DNA of 7,175 bases, from contig JAXEJQ010000144.1 in NCBI GenBank assembly GCA_034101475.1, positions 1 through 7,175 on the forward strand, written 5' to 3'. Source of the stretch: Limivivens sp034101475 (GTDB taxonomy: Bacteria; Bacillota; Clostridia; Lachnospirales; Lachnospiraceae). Under the pieces are notes generated by a model. The model did not search any database, had not been told where the DNA came from, and saw only the letters and a program-made list of their open reading frames with translations. Positions 4,569 through 7,175 of this stretch are shown here, piece by piece (positions within the stretch are counted from its first letter, which is position 1; every line of letters begins with the position of its first letter). The translations under genes and the position numbers were made by a program.

Positions 4569-7175
4569 AAGATTTTCAAAGAAGAGGTTTCCATTACAGA
4601 GGCCAATGCCAGATGTCAGGCGATGGGAGGATATCTGCTGACGGTTACCTCCAAGGGAGAAAAGTATTTTGTTGAGGGCCTGCGCAATGCACAGAACTGT
4701 GCCGATACGAATCTTTGGATCGGGGTAATCAGAAGACAGTATCGAAATGTCTCCGAATGGATGAACGGAGAAGAATGGACTGCGCCGAATTCTTATTATG
4801 GTTTTTACAGTATTGGAGGAGATGATAGCTATACGACGGTTGAGTATGGAAATTTATCCTACAGATCTGCGGATGATGGAGTATCGCTGCCGATGTATTT
4901 CAGTCTGGTTTACCGTCTTATAGGGGGCGGACCGCAGGCATCGCTTCAGTCCAGTGCCGGTGAAAATGCAATGAAAGTGAAGCATGGCTATATCTGTGAA
5001 TGGGGGGATCCCATCAATATCGCAGAGGCAGAGGTTAGCCTTTCACAGAATGATTTTACTTATAATGGACAGACACAGCGGCCTGGAACAGTAACGGTGA
5101 CTTATCGGAATCATGTTCTGGAGGAAGGGTATGATTATAGCCTGACATTTACGAATAATGTATATGTAGGTGAAGCTACTGTAACGATAAGTGGAAAGGG
5201 CAGATTTACCGGCAGTTTCACGAAAAATTACAACATTAATCCTCAACCGGTGGAAACAGTCAGTGTGACTGCAGGGGAACCCCATTCCCTTCTGGTAGCC
5301 TGGGATGCGTCTGAACAAGCTGATTACTACGAAGTTGAGTATTCAGAGAACAGAGATTTTTCGGGATCTGTAAAAGCTCCACTGGTAAAGAGCGGCACAT
5401 CCGTCACCTTAAAAAATTTGAAAAGAAACACACGCTATTATGTGCAGGTGTGGGCGATCTCTCTGGTTAATGGAAAGGAATTTCGGACAATACAAAAGTA
5501 TAGTAATATCTATAATACAACGAGTTCTAAAATTGACCAGACGGATATCTGGGGATTCGGAAATCCGAACTATGTGGTGGGCAGAGAGTATTATGAGATG
5601 CTTTATGGTCCAGCCCAGGCAGAATTGCTTTATACGAATAATGAATTGAAAAACGGTGAGGAAAATCCGCATGGGTTATGCTATGGAATGACAATCTCTG
5701 CTATTTCCAGTCTGTATTACAATACTCCTTCTGTATCGTCCCTGGGAGTAAGCTCCCTGTATGATATTAAGAACGATAGAATGGTTCTGGATCTGATCAA
5801 ATACGCCCAGATTCTTCAGTATTCGAAACAGGTAGATGATTTAAAATATGCAAATGCCTGGGATCTTGAGGGATTGTATAAAGCTGTTAAAAATCAGAAT
5901 GTTGTCTCAATACGTATTGCGAGAAATGGAGTAGGAGCACATCGGATCTGGGGGCTTTGGATTCGTTATGAAGATGAAGGGTGTGTTGAGATTGAAGTCT
6001 ATGATCCAAATAAACCAGGCGAAAGTGCGGTTCTTTATCTTTACAAGGAAAACGGTAGACTGAAATCCTGGTACTATACCATGTGGAATGGTCTCGCATT
6101 TCAGGGTGGGGATGCAGTGGCCTACATCAATGGAGGAGATACCATTGGTTACGACTCGATTTCTGGTCAATTCTTTGCGGATACTTTGAAAAAAATTGAG
6201 GAAGCAGAAAATAACATTCATGTTATGCAACAAAGTATTCTGGACAACAGCGGTGTGCTGTGTTCCGTAAAAGGTAATATTGGTAATTATGTTAAAAACT
6301 GGAAATTTAAAGAATATCAGCCAATTATGATTGAAGAGGGAACCGGCAGCACAGACACGAATCTCTATTGGCTCAGCTCTACAGATAATGTGGATCTCGA
6401 AAATGTTCCGGCAGGAACTACCATTACACTGGCTGCTCCAAACCACTCTGTCAGCATTCAGGTGGAGAAGACGGCTGATATTGTCATGAATGTGGGAAAT
6501 ACGCTGAATAACTCTGCTTCTGTTGATATGGCAGGAGGAGGAGCTTTTACCGTTACTTATTACGATGCGGCAGCGGATTCCAACAATTCTACAACGACCG
6601 TCATTTCCGGGAAAGCTGAGGCTGGTAAAGAAGCAAGGATCAGCCAGTCTGAGGCGGGAGTGCAGGTAACAGGAACTACGAGCCTTTCCATACAGGAGGA
6701 AAGTGGAGCAGAAAATGCCCAGGGAAAACGCCCGAATCCAACGAAAAAGACGGTGATGGCATCGAATCTGGATGCATCAGCCAGCTATCAGGCTTCAAGT
6801 GAAGAAGGAAAGATCCAGCTCAAGACCAGCTCCCAGAACAACGGAGTCTTTGACCAGGTGGTGGATACTTCATCTGCTTCCCTGAAAGTGAACGGCACCT
6901 ACACCAGCGGTGCCCTGAAATACAAAGTCACCAAGCTCTCCGGAAGCACCGGAACGGTTACCGTTACGGCTCCCAAGAGCAAAACCGCTGCATCTGTTAC
7001 AATCCCGGCGACGGTGAAGATCAGCGGCGTAACCCTGACGGTGAATGCCATCGGTTCCAATGCGTTCAAGGGCATGACAAAACTGACAAAAGTAACCATT
7101 GGAAAGAATATCACCAAGATCGGGGCCGGAGCCTTCAGCGGCGACAAGAAGCTGGCGAAGATCACAGTCAAGGGA
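4569..7175 (+). CDS. Large modular surface protein: C-type lectin-like, Ig-like, FN3, papain-like peptidase candidate and BspA-type LRR; broken start, 3' end off window
   Basis: The frame stays open for 869 codons. Numbering from the ATG at 4434, modules are: C-type-lectin-like domain (about 41-190) with NARCQAMGGYL (C61), WIGV and YICEWG (C188), the conserved disulphide pair; an Ig-like repeat domain (200-270) with DYSLTFTNNVYVGEATVTISGK-type strands; fibronectin type III (about 272-360); a papain-like peptidase candidate (about 365-580) with HGLCYGM (C416), GAHRIWG (H503) and YDPNKP (D524, or N526); a Ser/Thr/Ala-rich stretch (about 640-800); then LRR_5/BspA repeats with a 23-residue period (IGSNAF, IGAGAF) to the window end. 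It is probably secreted and perhaps wall-attached, binding host or dietary glycans or proteins; the C-terminal anchor is unseen. The upstream TAA removes the signal peptide; the first in-frame ATG, at 4623, lacks a clear ribosome binding site and lies inside the lectin domain. Active peptidase function is inferred only from motif order. Confidence 0.85.

Noticed and set aside
6899..7171. Minus-strand open frame of 90 codons at the window end, hydrophobic
   Set aside because: Antisense of the Thr/Val/Lys-rich repeat region; the hydrophobic look comes from complementing ACC/GTG/AAG-type codons.

Overview
The window looks like the chromosome of an anaerobic gut Firmicute, most likely a Lachnospiraceae member (Blautia/Roseburia/Clostridium-like). 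This is inferred from moderate GC, strong purine-rich ribosome binding sites, plant-glycan enzymes, Opp-type ATPases with long charged insertions, and a large modular surface protein ending in BspA-type leucine-rich repeats. All supported genes lie on the + strand. I see no tRNA, rRNA, CRISPR array or transposase.

Bases 2-1403 are the end of a glycan-degradation cluster. The C-terminal 422 codons of a GH78 alpha-L-rhamnosidase are followed after one base by a second gene, probably a GH2 glycosidase. That gene breaks off after about 25-30 recognisable codons and reaches a stop at 1401-1403. Directly after this break, around a 7-bp inverted repeat at 1402-1422, comes the back part of an oligopeptide ABC transporter locus. 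It consists of an OppD/DppD ATPase lacking its whole Walker A half (1416-2279), an intact OppF/DppF ATPase (2266-3495) and a small DUF3899-like membrane protein (3573-3998). A strong hairpin-plus-T terminator at 4008-4062 ends the unit. The joint between the two loci is therefore a rearrangement scar or an assembly chimera. The transporter's binding-protein and permease genes, normally upstream, are not here.

Bases 4063-4433 hold no convincing gene. They contain AT-rich repeated motifs, a candidate promoter, and a short hairpin just before a ribosome binding site. From 4434 to the window end one continuous frame encodes a very large secreted or surface protein. Its order is signal peptide, C-type-lectin-like domain, Ig-like repeat domain, fibronectin type III domain, a papain-like cysteine peptidase candidate (C416/H503/D524), a Ser/Thr-rich linker and BspA-type LRRs that run off the end. 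An in-frame TAA at codon 45 cuts the signal peptide from the rest, so the gene is either freshly broken, carries a sequencing error, or is switched off in this strain.

The points most worth checking are the unusual surface protein and its single stop codon, the truncated-gene/truncated-gene junction, and the large charged insertions in the Opp ATPases.
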